Source: Euptelea pleiosperma (Eukaryota > Streptophyta > Magnoliopsida > Ranunculales > Eupteleaceae). Taken from it: a stretch of 64,000 nucleotides of DNA. Below, piece after piece: positions 51,526 through 62,980 of this stretch. Position 1 is the stretch's first letter, and the number at the start of each line of letters is the position of its first letter. The notes beneath the pieces were generated by a model, which saw only the letters and a list, made by a program, of their open reading frames with translations, was not told where the DNA came from and ran no database searches. The DNA lies in the NCBI GenBank assembly GCA_035048495.1, contig CM068553.1, positions 13,765,190 through 13,829,189 on the forward strand. Direction: 5' to 3'. The position numbers and the translations under genes were made by a program.

Positions 51526-52185
51526 CTCACCATTTGGTTGAGGAGATGCCTCAACACCCTATCATGTTCTGACATCAGGGCCGCCTCCATGCAAGTTAAT
51601 ATATATGGTATTAATTAAAAACTATTCTTGATAATTAAAAACAATGAAAAATAATTTAGATGCAGAGGACTCTCGTGGCCCTACATAGATCGTTTTTTGG
51701 CCCAATGACTGTGTGGATGTTCAGCCCACCTATTGGTGGATAAAAATTAAAAATCAGCTTGATTGATGATTTCTAGCCATTGGATTTACTACCCAAAAAA
51801 TAGGCTTGAATCCAACGACTAGAATCATGTCCTAAAAAGTACTAAAATCTATGGCTAGAGATAATCAATCAAGTTGATTTTTTGTTTGTATATCCAATAA
51901 GAGGTGGGCTAAAAATCCATGTGGTTAGTGGGACTTGGGCTGGGGCCTTCTTCGACCAAGGGGCCTTAGGCGACCACCTTAATGGCCTTAAGGTAGAGCT
52001 GACCCTGTCTGACATGCAGTGGGCAGGGAGGCTACCTAAGCAGTATGTTACATACATCTACATAAGTGTTGCAAAGAAAATAGCTTGAACCAAAACTAAT
52101 TCTCCTTGTTACCCTTTAGCTACCCCTCTGCATGTCACAACATGATAGGGTCGGGGTTGATGTGTCTCTCGACCAAACAGGTGAG
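51526..52185. mobile_element. Family S MITE split by an internal insertion
   Basis: Ends CTCACCATTTGGTTGAGGAG and complement CTCACCTGTTTGGTCGAGAG, then CCCTATCATGTTCTGACAT in both arms. Between about 51583 and 52010 lies foreign sequence that includes a family P relative. Confidence 0.7.
51690..51935. mobile_element. Family P relative nested in the family S MITE
   Basis: GGCCCAATGACTGTGTGGAT, AGCCCACCTATTGGTGGATA, and on the right CAATAAGAGGTGGGCTAAAA, ATCCATGTGGTTAGTGGG. Same subtype as 42802-43060. Confidence 0.7.
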
Positions 52186-52217
52186 GAAATGTTAAATAAT
52201 AGTTTATTCAGGTTGCC

Positions 52218-52441
52218 TTACCCATTTGGTTGAGATGCCTCAACACCCTATCATGTTCTGACATGTAGAGGGCATGGCAAAGGCTACCTAAGCAGTATGT
52301 TACATGCATCTACAAAAGTACGTGTTACAAAGAACATAACTTGAACCAAAACTAATTCTCCATGCTACCCTTGACCTCCCCCTCCACACACATCTCACAA
52401 CATGATAGGGGCTGAGGTATCTCCTCAACAAAATGGGTGAG
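52218..52441. mobile_element. Family S MITE, complete
   Basis: Ends TTACCCATTTGGTTGAGATG and complement CTCACCCATTTTGTTGAGGA. Both arms have CCCTATCATGTT. The internal GGCTACCTAAGCAGTATGTT is shared with the copy at 51526. Confidence 0.78.
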
Positions 52442-52461
52442 CTGTTAAATCTATCTATATA

Positions 52462-53066
52462 TCTATACTATAGCAGAGAAATGTTAACGTAGCACTCTCT
52501 CCATGTAGAGTGCCACATCAGCACTTCTCTAAACTTAATTCTCAAGGTACATGAAACGGTTACATACCTTTTAAATTCCATATCAAAAAATATTCTCAAC
52601 TGTTAAATACTACCAAAAAATGGCTCTTCGTCTATTAACTACAAATATCAAAATGTTTCATCATTCAACGGTTAGAAAAAATAAACATTATTAAAATCTT
52701 TCCATTAACATGAAATGGTTACATTACCTTTTAAATTCCAAATCAAAAAATCTTCTCAACCTTTAAACCAAAAACGGCTCTCCGTCTATTAACTACATAT
52801 ACCAAAACGTCTCTCAATAATTAGAAAAAAGAAACTTTATTATTAACTAAGGACGGTTTTAACTTTATTAAAATCCGTCCATATTTCTAAAATCGTTTTA
52901 CCAACCTAAAACGTTTTCATGCATCTTTCTCTACCTATATATATATAAAATCTATTTAATCATGTAATCTCTGAAGGAACCTAAATAGTAACGTTTATCT
53001 TAATTTCTATTAATATTTCTAATCGAAACGGCAATACCTAGCTTTCTTTTTATAGCTTTACCCTAG
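52462..53066 (+). mobile_element. Possible Helitron
   Basis: Starts TCTATACTATAGCAGAGAAA then GTGCCACATCAGCAC, like other Helitron heads in this window. The nearest CTAG followed by T is at 53063-53066, but no hairpin is visible before it. An internal duplication (TTTTAAATTCCATATC near 52570 and TTTTAAATTCCAAATC near 52731) spans about 160 bases. Confidence 0.45.
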
Positions 53067-53092
53067 TGGTGTTATCCTCCTTTGTGAATTAA

Positions 53093-53604
53093 GGGCCTAT
53101 TTGGTAACACACCGCGGCGGGCAAATAAAATATTTAGTCGCGCTAATATTCACCCGGCTGTATTTGGCAGCCACTCGCCCTCGACGAATATTTAGCTGGG
53201 CCCACATATTTGCCCTCCGCGGCGAGAAAACATTTGATCACCCCCCTCCCTGTGAAAATATTTTCACGCCGATTATGCCTTGGTGAGAAAATTTTATTTT
53301 CTCGTCGGAAAATCACTATTTTCAATAAAAATTAATTTTTTAATATATAAAAAGATAAAAATGAATTTTTTTTTATCCTTTGACATAATATGTGGTTCCC
53401 GCACTCGCCCAACCTATTTTTGACTTACTTTGATATGTGGGACCCACTCAAATTGAAAGAAAATGAAGTAAGCTGAAGTGAGCTAGCTCATACACGTACC
53501 AAACATTGTTAAATATTGATATGAGCAAATATTTAGCCAAGATAATATTCGCCTGGCTAAATATTCGCCGTCGAAATTCTTTTTCTCACGTACCAAACAG
53601 GCCT
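53093..53604. mobile_element. Tourist-like (PIF/Harbinger) MITE
   Basis: Ends GGGCCTATTTGGTA and, as complement, AGGCCTGTTTGGTA, flanked by TAA on both sides (53090-53092, 53605-53607). The interior is non-coding, rich in AATATTTAGC and ATATTCGCC words. Confidence 0.85.
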
Positions 53605-53607
53605 TAA

Positions 53608-56060
53608 AACCCGAATTCCCTTACACGTTTGAAGATCCAACACTGGTCTATATTTTTCCTATATTTTTTATATATTTTTTTGAAAGTATGATCTAAATTT
53701 CATTAATTTACGTTTATCTTTTTTTGATTTTTTCTTTTTTGTTCTCACCTTAAATTTCATGTGGCATTCTCTCCATCTTTTTTCACTACTTTTTTTCAAA
53801 AATACCCTTCACTACAATAAAACTCTCCCAAATGAAAAAGTCTCCTCCGCCCAGTCGAAACGTCTTCTTTGTAAGTCTTCAATTGTCTCCTCATCTTCTC
53901 CACCTTCATCGTCTTCCAACATCTCACGCGTGCGAGCTCAACCAGTCTCCATGGATGTGATGGTGGTCGCTACCCAATCCGACCTCTCTTACCTAGGATT
54001 CTGATTTGAGTTTTCTAGAGAGAAACTTTCTTTGAGAAGTAAAAGACCCTTGTGATTCAGATTTGACCAGTCTTGCGGGAGATTTAGACAGACAACATCA
54101 TTCAAAGTTTCAAACTTCGTTCATGCGGACCAAAAACACAACTCAATGCTGTCAAAAAGGTAGGCTTCTTCTTCATCATCTTTTATTTTGTCCTGTAAAA
54201 AAAAAAATTTTGATTCATCTCTAAGATGTTCCCACGGCACGAACCAAAACAACATCTTTAAATTTTTTATTTTGGAAACCCTAACCCTATAAATAACAAA
54301 ATCTAAAAAAAAACTCACGCTTCTTCTTCATCATTTTATTTTTTTTCCTGTATTTTTTTATTTATTCATTTCGAAGAGATTCCCACGGTAAAAAATAAAA
54401 TAAAAAATTGAATCATTTTATGTTTTGTTTGTAATTTTATTTGTTGAGAATAATGGATTTGGGGTTTCCCGATTATTGAATCATTTTCTACTTTTTTTTA
54501 ATTGTCGAGAAAAATGGGTTTGGGATTTTGTAGAAGACTGAGCATATAGAGGTTGTGTTTTTTTTTTTGGTTTATAAGATTTGTTGGTTCATTTTTTTAT
54601 TAGGGTTTAAGAATCTAAAACTTAGTGTTAATTACTTTTTCATTGAGAAAACTACTTAATTTTTGTTCAACTCATGTGGGTTATTCTCAAATTCATGTGG
54701 ATTATTCGTAGGTTCTTTTACTTTGCTTGGTGATAAAAGATTCTGGGTCTCTTTTACTTTAACTAAAGAGGGAAAGGAGTTATAAAAAATTGAGTTTGTT
54801 AACACAATAGTTCAATTTTGAGTTAGCATAACATCCAAAATTTCATCTAGGTGCTTATAGAAAAAATTACATCCACGTAGATAAACATTGATCGAGATCA
54901 TGTACAATTTATTATTTCTCATGTACAAAGCCTCAAATTGTTCAAGGAATTTCGGAGCAATGCTCCTTGAAGAGCTTACTTCCAACACCATTTGTGCCAA
55001 GTGTTCATCTATCCCAGGCAGGGGACAGTGCCTTTATTCTCACATCTTGAACTCTGCTATATCTCCAATCAAGATATGTTTGTAATGTGTGAATGTTATG
55101 AAATTTCTTTGTTTTGTTAGTTTTCTGAGTTGATCTATTTATTGGAATAGATGGTTTTTTCATGTATTAATTATTTGTAAGTTTATTTGGAATTTTTGAA
55201 GATGACTATAAATTTTTGGAATTTAATATAAGGAAAATTTCAAAAAGTTGTTTAGTTATTACAAATACATTTAAATTTATTTTCGTTTATAAAATTTTCT
55301 GTTTAATATATTTGTACATGTGAACTATAAGAATCATACTTCATACTTCATGGTATGCTTTTTTCCTTTTCCAAAAATTGAAAAGTATGCATTTTTATGT
55401 GATTGATTCATTTTATTGATTGAAATCTTTTCCAATCTATAAAAAAATGTTCTCATAATTTAATATATTGCATAGTTGAAACTACGAATACCAATTTTTA
55501 AGGGATTGCACGTGGTAATCATGGATTCTAGAGTGTTTAAGAAATTCCAAAAATAAAATGTATAAATAGGATAAACCTACTTGAGCATCTTGCTCCTCCA
55601 CCAAAATAGGATTATCTGAGTCAACATTTGGGTCTCACATACAGTTCCTTATCTTTTCAAGGTACCTATCCTGATGCAAGATTTATATTAAGATTCTTTC
55701 ACTAATAATAAATGATGTCCTTATAACCATTCAAGCAATTAGAAGAACATACCTAGGGATTTTATAACAGTGTTAGCACATTCACTATTGTATTTTTTTT
55801 CTGCTTCATGGGACATCTTATTTCAAGGCTTTAGGGTCTCATTTGCCTCTCTAAACCCACAGTTGTTTAAAGTTTTCAATAACGACTTTCCATCATAACC
55901 TTGATTGAAATTCCTATTGAGACAATTATTTCTAATTATCATTTACCGATGTACCGAGATATATGGTTCAAAATTACTGAAATGCACTTTCGATTTGTAG
56001 ATGAGCTTGTCCAATTGTGGTTGAAGATTTACAGGATCTATGATTTTATTAATTATTTGA
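53608..56060. other. No recognised gene; AT-rich
   Basis: A leader-like CT-rich segment at 53850-53970 precedes an 81-codon frame (53759-54001) of low complexity that I do not accept as a gene. 54812-55000 on the minus strand has a protein-like frame (APKFLEQFEALYMRNNKLY) with no known relative. Confidence 0.35.
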
Positions 56061-56076
56061 TACCCATAGTAAATTT

Positions 56077-56091
56077 TTTTTGAGAGGTACT
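56077..56091 (-). mobile_element. Minimal retroposed tail with perfect 16-bp target duplication
   Basis: The minus strand reads AGTACCTCTC plus A run. It is flanked by TACCCATAGTAAATTT at 56061-56076 and 56092-56107. Same type of event as at 5383-5399. Confidence 0.8.
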
Positions 56092-56147
56092 TACCCATAG
56101 TAAATTTAATTCCATTCTAACGTAACTGCAACCTTTCTTATTTTAGG

Positions 56148-56288
56148 ATGTTGCTGGTAAGAACAAGGAACATATATAGGAGTTTAATGTGTCACAAATG
56201 TCAGCGGAATGACAAGAGTGGTGTCGTGTATTCTGTTCCAATTGCAAAAGAAAATGTCACTATTATAAATGCTTTAATTTGTAAAGTG
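56148..56288 (+). pseudogene. Fragment of an IBM1/JMJ25-type JmjC demethylase zinc finger
   Basis: The frame reads SLMCHKCQRNDKSGVV and then, after a shift near 56228, FCSNCKRKCHYYKCFNL. This is the C-x2-C...C-x2-C finger (CHQCQRNDK...C..CKRKRYC..C) that lies N-terminal of the JmjC domain in plant H3K9 demethylases of the IBM1/JMJ25 group. An acceptor-like TTTTAG precedes it at 56141-56146. No JmjC domain follows within the window. One frameshift and the isolation mark it as a captured fragment or a dead gene. Confidence 0.75.
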
Positions 56289-57084
56289 GTAATAGAGTTG
56301 TATGGAATAACTCAAAAAATTTCAATCATGGAAATATAGTTGCAGTAACTCTAATTTTCAAAATTGGGTGAGTGGGAGATCCTGGAGTGATTAAAACAGT
56401 GCTTTCCTAATTCTTTAGGATTAGGATGGTATTTTGGTTTGTCAGGTTTGAGTTTTAGCTATAGGTAATTTCCTAATTTAATGCAACAACTCTAATTAAA
56501 TAGCGGATAATTGAAGTGTCCTCGATCCAAAAGGGACCACCTCTTTGACTAGGTCCATATTTATCTACTGATATAAGCCATGAGATCAATGTGATTTTGG
56601 GTTATTGCAAATTCTTAAATTTAATAATCCTAATTGGTTTTTTACTAAACATATAAGCCATGCAAATTCATAAATTTACTAAGTTTTGTTATCTCTTAAT
56701 CAGAAGAAAATCGATTTCTCTCTCTTGCAAGAGAACTTGCATCTTTGGGGGGACTGCTATGATCATCAATGTTGACCCAAGGTAGCTTTTCCTTCTTTGT
56801 GAAGTTGGTTCACATCACAGAGATTTTTACAGATGATTGAAACTTTCATAAATTTTATGGAAACTTTATATATAAGGACCTCTTGAGTTACTACTTCAAC
56901 AGCTTTTCCTTTCTTTTCATTCACTTTTTTTCACAGATTTCTTGGTGCTCTTTTCTGCAAAAGTGCCTGATCACAGAAATAGCAACATAAGAAGATGCTT
57001 TGAGCAGAATTGTCTGGGACTATAATCACCAATCAGGCTACATTAACAAGGGTAACAAACTTTTTAAGATATTTTTCTATCTGA

Positions 57085-57200
57085 CACGTGCTGACTGCTT
57101 GTTTTGAACATTCAGGCCAATTGTTGGCGTGTAGGTCCTCCAAGAGGTGAGCTAAACATTCACGAGTCAGTGGGCTTGGAGGAGTGTGCCACATGGCAAT
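57085..57200. mobile_element. Degenerate right arm of a family P MITE
   Basis: GTGTAGGTCCTCCAAGAGGT, GAGCTAAACATTCACGAGTC, AGTGGGC and TGTGCCACATGGC keep family order. Confidence 0.5.
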
Positions 57201-59340
57201 TTGAGGAGAGAAATAGCAAAAGTTTGTATGTGCGGTTGTGTGGTAGTTTTTTGTTTATTTGGGATATTTGAGGATAAAGTGACATTGAAGTTTTTTATTT
57301 TTTTATTGGTCACATTGTAGTTTTTGATTGAACATCTAGAACTCTCAACACGGATCAGATGTTGATAAGCTAAGAAGTTCTATTTGGGTATAGTTGTGCT
57401 TATAACCATATTATAAAATTGGCTTTCTTCGGTTTGTGCTTTGAATTAGAGATCGCTTTGTTGTTATACAGATTCATTGACGTTCATGCTTTTGTACTTT
57501 TATAAGATAACCGTTGTTACTGTATCTGGACTCCTCCATTCGTACTTGCAATTTTCATGTTTTGGTTTTAATTGGCTACATGATTTTAGTCAAAGAATTG
57601 TAAATTACCTTTTATTAAGGATTAAGTTTTGGTTTAAAACGTTGAAATATGAAGAGCGCTCCGTTATCAAATCACTTCCCACTAGAAATTTTACATCTTT
57701 CATCTCTAAAAAGGAGGAGAGAATCTATATAAAGAGGAGGAATCCTACCCGGCGAGGTGGAGAGATTTTTTTAGTGAATTATTAGTAAATATTTTGAGCT
57801 ACGTACATGTAAGCTCTTTCTTTCTTTTTTCTTTTTCTTTTTCAATTTTCTGGGAAGTGCTTTTTCCACTGCCCATTTTTTTGTATAGCTTTTATGAATT
57901 ATTTTATGTTACAGGTAACTGAAGGATATAAGAGCTAGCAGATATGGGATGAGAGGTGTTAGTAGAATCGATTTTGTGCTATGTGTGATGGGAAAGTGGT
58001 GTATTTCTGTGTACTCTTGATTCTTGAATGTTTTTGTCGTTATTATTGATTCATTCACCATATTTTGTGGGTAAGTTGAGATTGTGCTCCTTCTCCATGA
58101 TATTTTCAATGATCTTAGTTGCGCATGATGTGCTCAATGTTAGAGCATACTCAACTTTTGTAGTTCATATTTTAGAATTTTATTTCCATTGGAACTTTGT
58201 ATTCTAAAATCTATATTAGTTAGAGCACGACCTTCTATATATCTCTCTTTTACAAAACACGGATCCTCAATTTTGTTAGTTCAAAGATTTCTCAACAAAT
58301 CTTTGTAGCTCTGGCATTGGTGATGAGAAGATAATATCAGGTTTAACTTCATTGGCTTATAATGAATTTGATTTTCTTTTGTGGAGTTTTGTTTTAATGA
58401 ATGACCTATTGTGTGCAAAAGTCAATCCTAAAGAATACCTATATCGAATTAGGGCAAAAAGTGCTACACCTTTATTCTCTCTTCTAAATTGTCACATTCA
58501 CATTCCTAAAAGTTATCTATACCTTTTCTTTCCCTTATAATTCTCAAAAAATTTCTTCCCTCAATTCCTAAAATCCCTCTCTCCCATTCTCTCCAATAAC
58601 TAAGTTGGGTAATTAGTTTCATTTTCTTATTTGTCACTGAGTTCAATCCTCTTCCTTCTCACTTCATTGTTACCTTCCATTTTTTATTCCTGTTAGGACT
58701 ACAAGTTAATTGATTGCACATTAGTTTCTCAATTAATTCATGCATCCCATTAACTGGATTTGATGTTGTATTATATCTTTACGAAGGCTACCTGCACAAC
58801 GAATTAGATCTCCACGTGATTTTCAATTTATTTTCCTGGGTTGTCTGCCATGTAGAAATTGGTATCATTTTTCTCCATGCTCTGAGTTCTCTATTAACAT
58901 CCCATGACCAGCTACAGCTTGATCTTGAAGTGCACTATCCTATTAACTATTTGAGATGGTCATGTTAGTTGTCATGTATTGTAGTATGATCAATATAGTT
59001 ATTGATTGCTGCAATTGAGTACTTTCTTAGCCATATTTGATAACTGTTAGCCGACGAAGACGAGTAGCTTTTAAGATTTGTTTTAAGTTTATAAAAGAAA
59101 AAAGAGAAGAGTTTGTGCTTTGTTCAAAACTCATTTACTTTATTTATGGCAACTCCTTATTAGACATGAAAACAGAGGAATAACAAAATTATACATAGAT
59201 TATAGTAAAAAAAGAAGTAAATAAAACTCTAATTTTGTTAGCATCACTCTTCAAGTCCTACGAGTATGTAGTTGATAATACCCTTTGCTACGCTAGAGAT
59301 GCTTTGGACATGGAAACCATTACTATACAATTCAATCAAA
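57201..59340. other. No recognised gene; AT-rich
   Basis: Several short open frames (57477-57785, 58352-58540, 58714-58968) have no family resemblance I can support. Confidence 0.4.
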
Positions 59341-59399
59341 GTAGTTAAGGCAGGAAAGCGATAATGAAGGTACCTCTACGTATGTGTTGGTGGCTAGGG

Positions 59400-59530
59400 G
59401 AATGGCGTTGGAATGAGAACATGGGAGCTCAAATTCAATATCCAAATCCAAAGGGAAAGGAAAAGCAAGGTGTTGGAATTGTTTGAATACTGGCCATCTT
59501 AAGAATGATTGCAAGTATCCAAGGTTAGAG
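59400..59530 (+). pseudogene. Copia Gag zinc knuckle fragment
   Basis: The frame reads KARCWNCLNTGHLKNDCKYP, a C-x2-C-x4-H-x4-C knuckle at 59470-59511 preceded by a Ser/Lys-rich stretch in a neighbouring frame, as in TNT1-like copia Gag. Nothing else of the element is seen nearby. Confidence 0.7.
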
Positions 59531-59564
59531 AATCTTGATGTTGACTATATATATTTGCTTTATT

Positions 59565-59870
59565 TAGGAGAAAAATATACCTGTCGACCGCAATGGGCAG
59601 GTCAAGTTGGCAGATTTTGGGATGGCAAGTATGTAAGCATTCACATCTGCATTTTCTTTATAAATAGTCAAATTTGTTCTTTACATTATAGTGCTGTTAG
59701 TGCTAGAGTTGCTATTAGCAAAGGTTTTTTCTTTCTTACTTATCCAAATAGATTTTGGGATGGCAAAGTATGTAAGCATTCACATATGCTCTTTCTTTAT
59801 ATGTAGTCAAATTTGTTCTTTACATTCTAGTGCTACTAGTGGTAGTGTTGTTGTTAGAAGATTAATCATT
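59565..59870 (+). pseudogene. MAPKKK-type kinase exon fragment with tandem duplication of its 3' part
   Basis: KNIPVDRNGQVKLADFGMA (59571-59627) matches the catalytic-loop to DFG segment of plant MAPKKKs (NILVDxNGxVKLADFGMAKH). It ends at a donor-like GTATGTAAGC, so it looks like an exon edge plus intron. The segment from AGATTTTGGGATGGCAA (59612) recurs at 59750 with its intron sequence (period 138). The rest of the kinase is missing. Confidence 0.65.
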
Positions 59871-60570
59871 TTTGGAGATCATGCTAAGGTAATCTCCAAA
59901 AGAAATGGTGAGCCTCCAGGCAATCAAAGCCCCGTTATTTTCATAGCAAAACTGTTGCTCTATGTGTACGTCCTTTTCCCTAAATGAAAATGACGTTCAA
60001 CGGTGGTAGTTGTCTTAAGGTTTAGTGAAAGCTAGCTATTAGAGGGAAGGATTAAACATTCCAAATTTTAAATGCCAATCTTCTTTCTGATGCTTTTTCA
60101 AGCGAGCCATGAAGAAGTAATCCTATTTGGTCATTTCAATTATTGGTAACTTCGACTTCGGATAGAAGCTATCCTATTTGGTCATTACATGACAAGAGTC
60201 ATGTAGTGATAGAATCTCAATCGTTTCAAAGCAGAAAACCCATTACAATTGCTACTCAAATGCAGATAAGATACCTAATAATGTCTGTTGCTTTGATAAG
60301 TTTACTATTTTTTCTTGTCCTTACTTGTATGTATTACGGCTTGGTATATTTTCCTTAGGATTTTTATGAGTTTTTAGGTCTGCAGCTGAACTTGGGACAG
60401 CAAATCATCAACCCTAGGTGGTACTGATATGTATACAGCTCTCAAACAATCCAATTTCAAACATGAATGCATTAATTTTTTTTCTTTTAAGAACTATATC
60501 AGCATTTCCTATCTCTCTCTGTACATTTTGTTCATTTACAAATACTTTAGCCATAAATAGCTGGTACTTT

Positions 60571-61150
60571 AAAGGTTTAGGTATTTCAATCTTAGAACTG
60601 AAATCCATTCCGGGAACTCGATGGCCAAATCGGGCAAACGAGGTCCAAATCTCCTAAAACCTTTTCCAACTATTCAAATATGTTAAAACAAATGTGTTGG
60701 AAGAGACATAGTCAAAATTTGATCTCTTGTTGAGAAATTGTAGTCAGTTATAGGTTTAGGCATTTCAAACTTAGAATTGAAATCTATTTGGGATCTCAAC
60801 GCCGAAATCGGGCAAATGAGGTCTGTATCTCCTAAAACCTCTTCCAACACTTCAAATATGTTAAAACAAATTTGTTGGAAAAGATGGGGTCAAAATCTGA
60901 TCTCCGATTGAGTAATAGTAGTCAGTAAAAGGTTTAGGCATTTAAGACTTAGAACTAAAATCCATTTCGGAAACTCGAGGCCCAAATCTGGCAAACGAGT
61001 TCCGAATCTCTTGAAACCTCTTTCAACACTTCAAACGTATTGAAACAAATGTGTTAGAAAAGACATGGTCATATTCAAAGGTCTAGTTAAAAAACTATAG
61101 TCAATTATAGGTTTACACATTTAAGATTTATAACTAAAGTCATTTTTGAG
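60571..61150. repeat. Tandem repeat, period about 178 bp, three copies and a part
   Basis: Copies begin AGGTTTAGGTATTTCAA (60573), AGGTTTAGGCATTTCAA (about 60751), AGGTTTAGGCATTTAAG (60930) and AGGTTTACACATTTAAG (about 61108). Each has AAATCGGGCAAA-like, TCTCCTAAAACC and AACAAATGTGTTGGAA blocks. Confidence 0.9.
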
Positions 61151-61429
61151 TTTTAAACAATATATTTATTTTATTATAGGTTTTAACAATTTTATTATAA
61201 TTAGTTTACTATTTTTTTGCAGGACCCAGCTGATGTTTTGCCGTCGAGTTTCTATTGTATTTATAGATGTTTTTAAATTGAGGAGATTGTATTAATCTTT
61301 AAGTTTAATGAATAGTTTATTTTAGTTTTGTTTATTTGATTTGCTTAGTATTTTTAGAAATAAAAATAATACAGGTGTATACAGGCTACAGATACTGGTG
61401 GGAAATTTTTTTTTTTTTTTTTAAAATTT

Positions 61430-61829
61430 GCTTTTCACTGCCGTCTTCGGCCGCCACTAAATCCTACGAACATGAGTATTAGCGACGGCCAGTGGCCGTC
61501 GGTAAAAGAGAGTATTAACGGCAGTTTCTAAAAGTATGTATTAGCGGCTGTAAAATAAAACCGCCACTACAACTAGATATTAGCGGCGGCCATAGACCGT
61601 TGCTAATACATACATTTAGCAGCGGTTTTATATGACCGCCGCTAATACTTGTTTCAACCATCGGTAATTATGGTTTTCCCCATGCCTTAAGTGTCAGTTG
61701 TGAGGTACTTTTTAGCAGCGGCCATTTTGTGGTCAACCTTTAGCGGCCAGGGACTGCCGCTAAAGGCTTTATCGGCAGTTTTTTGACTTTTAGCGGCAGC
61801 CACCGCTAATACCCAATTTTCCTGTAGTG
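61430..61829 (-). mobile_element. CACTA (En/Spm) terminus with subterminal repeats
   Basis: The minus strand starts CACTACAGGAAAATTGGGTA and then repeats TAGCGG/GCCGCTAA words at least ten times in both orientations over 400 bp, the classic CACTA subterminal region. The expected 3-bp duplication would be ATA at 61830-61832. The opposite terminus was not found in the window, and no TNPD-type transposase is recognisable. Confidence 0.88.
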
Positions 61830-61837
61830 ATATCATA

Positions 61838-61857
61838 TATATATATATATATATATA
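61838..61857. repeat. (AT)n microsatellite
   Basis: About ten AT units directly after the CACTA end. Confidence 0.9.
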
Positions 61858-62630
61858 GTCTTTTAGCTTTGTTGGATGCTTTAGACTTTAGGTTTAATTT
61901 TATTTATGAATACATTTGTTTTCCCTTGGCCATTGCCATGCCAATAAGGTCAAAAAGAAATAAAGATTGGACGGTTTAGATCTCTTTTCATATTTTTCTT
62001 CAATGAAAAGCCAAAAAGATATTTTCTAATTTTGCAACCACTAATTGTATGGATGCAAGTGGGATTTGCTTTGGTAAGGTGGGCGTTGGTTCAACAAGAG
62101 AGAAGATCTCTTTGTGTTGGTGTATTATGATGGTAACTTGGTGTTTCTCTATGTCGGTTGTAACTAAAAATAACGTATCGTACATATCGTGTAAGTTCAT
62201 TTCCTTTTCTTTAGTTTTGTTATAGAATGGTTTTCATCTTGCTTGATATGTAAATCTACATTTTCTACTTTATGTAGGAGGAGGTTCTTTCCTTCTGGCA
62301 TATCTGCATTTGGGATTTTTTTATTATGTCCTGGAAGAAATGTTTTTATGTTTCATAGATTTCAAATTTTTTTTGTTCAATTTGGGTTTGTAAGATTTTT
62401 CAGAAAGGTGGTTCCTTTGATCTGATTTGGATTTGGAATTGTATGGGTTCTAATATCTTTCAATATCAAATTGAGGAATTATAAGTCGACATGGGGAAAA
62501 AAGGGAATTGGTTTGTTGAAGTACATAAAGCTTTCAGCTGTGATTCCAAGGAGAAGAAAGATCAGGTTAGAAGGATTTTTATTAACTTCCTTTTTTGCTA
62601 TTTGGATTTCCTATAATGGGTTTGAATGTC

Positions 62631-62980
62631 ATTCTTAGCCAATTATTGTTCCGAAACCCCATTTCTTCTTCGACTTATTTTTGCCAATTCTTCTTCCGAA
62701 ACCCCATTCATAGCCAATTATTGTTCCGAAACCTCATTCCTTCTTCGACTTATTTTTGCCAATTCTTCTTCAGAAACCTTCTTCGACTTATTTTTGCCAA
62801 TTCTTCTTCCGAAACCCCATTCATAGCCAATTATTGTTCCGAAACCTCATTCCTTCTTCGACTTATTTTTGCCAATTCTTCTTCAGAAACCTTCTTCGAC
62901 TTATTTTTGCCAATTCTTCTTCCGAAACCCCATTCATAGCCAATTATTGTTCCGAAACCCCATTTCTTCTTCGACTAACA
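62631..62980. repeat. Minisatellite, 113-bp higher-order period
   Basis: CATTCATAGCCAATTATTG recurs at about 62705, 62818 and 62931 (62631 in a variant). Within each period TTCTTCGACTTATTTTTGCC occurs twice. All forward frames stay open because the unit has no stops, so the apparent protein is not evidence of a gene. Confidence 0.92.

Noticed and set aside
53799..53815. CACTACAATAAAA as the partner of the CACTA end at 61829
   Set aside because: Differs from CACTACAGGAAAA after eight bases and has no TAGCGG-type subterminal repeats.
53759..54004. 81-codon frame with Ser-rich middle
   Set aside because: Low-complexity text, no homolog recognised, no conserved start context or splice evidence.
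62595..62939. 114-codon open frame rich in STYFCQFFFRN repeats
   Set aside because: It is the translation of a stop-free minisatellite; overlapping frames are open as well.
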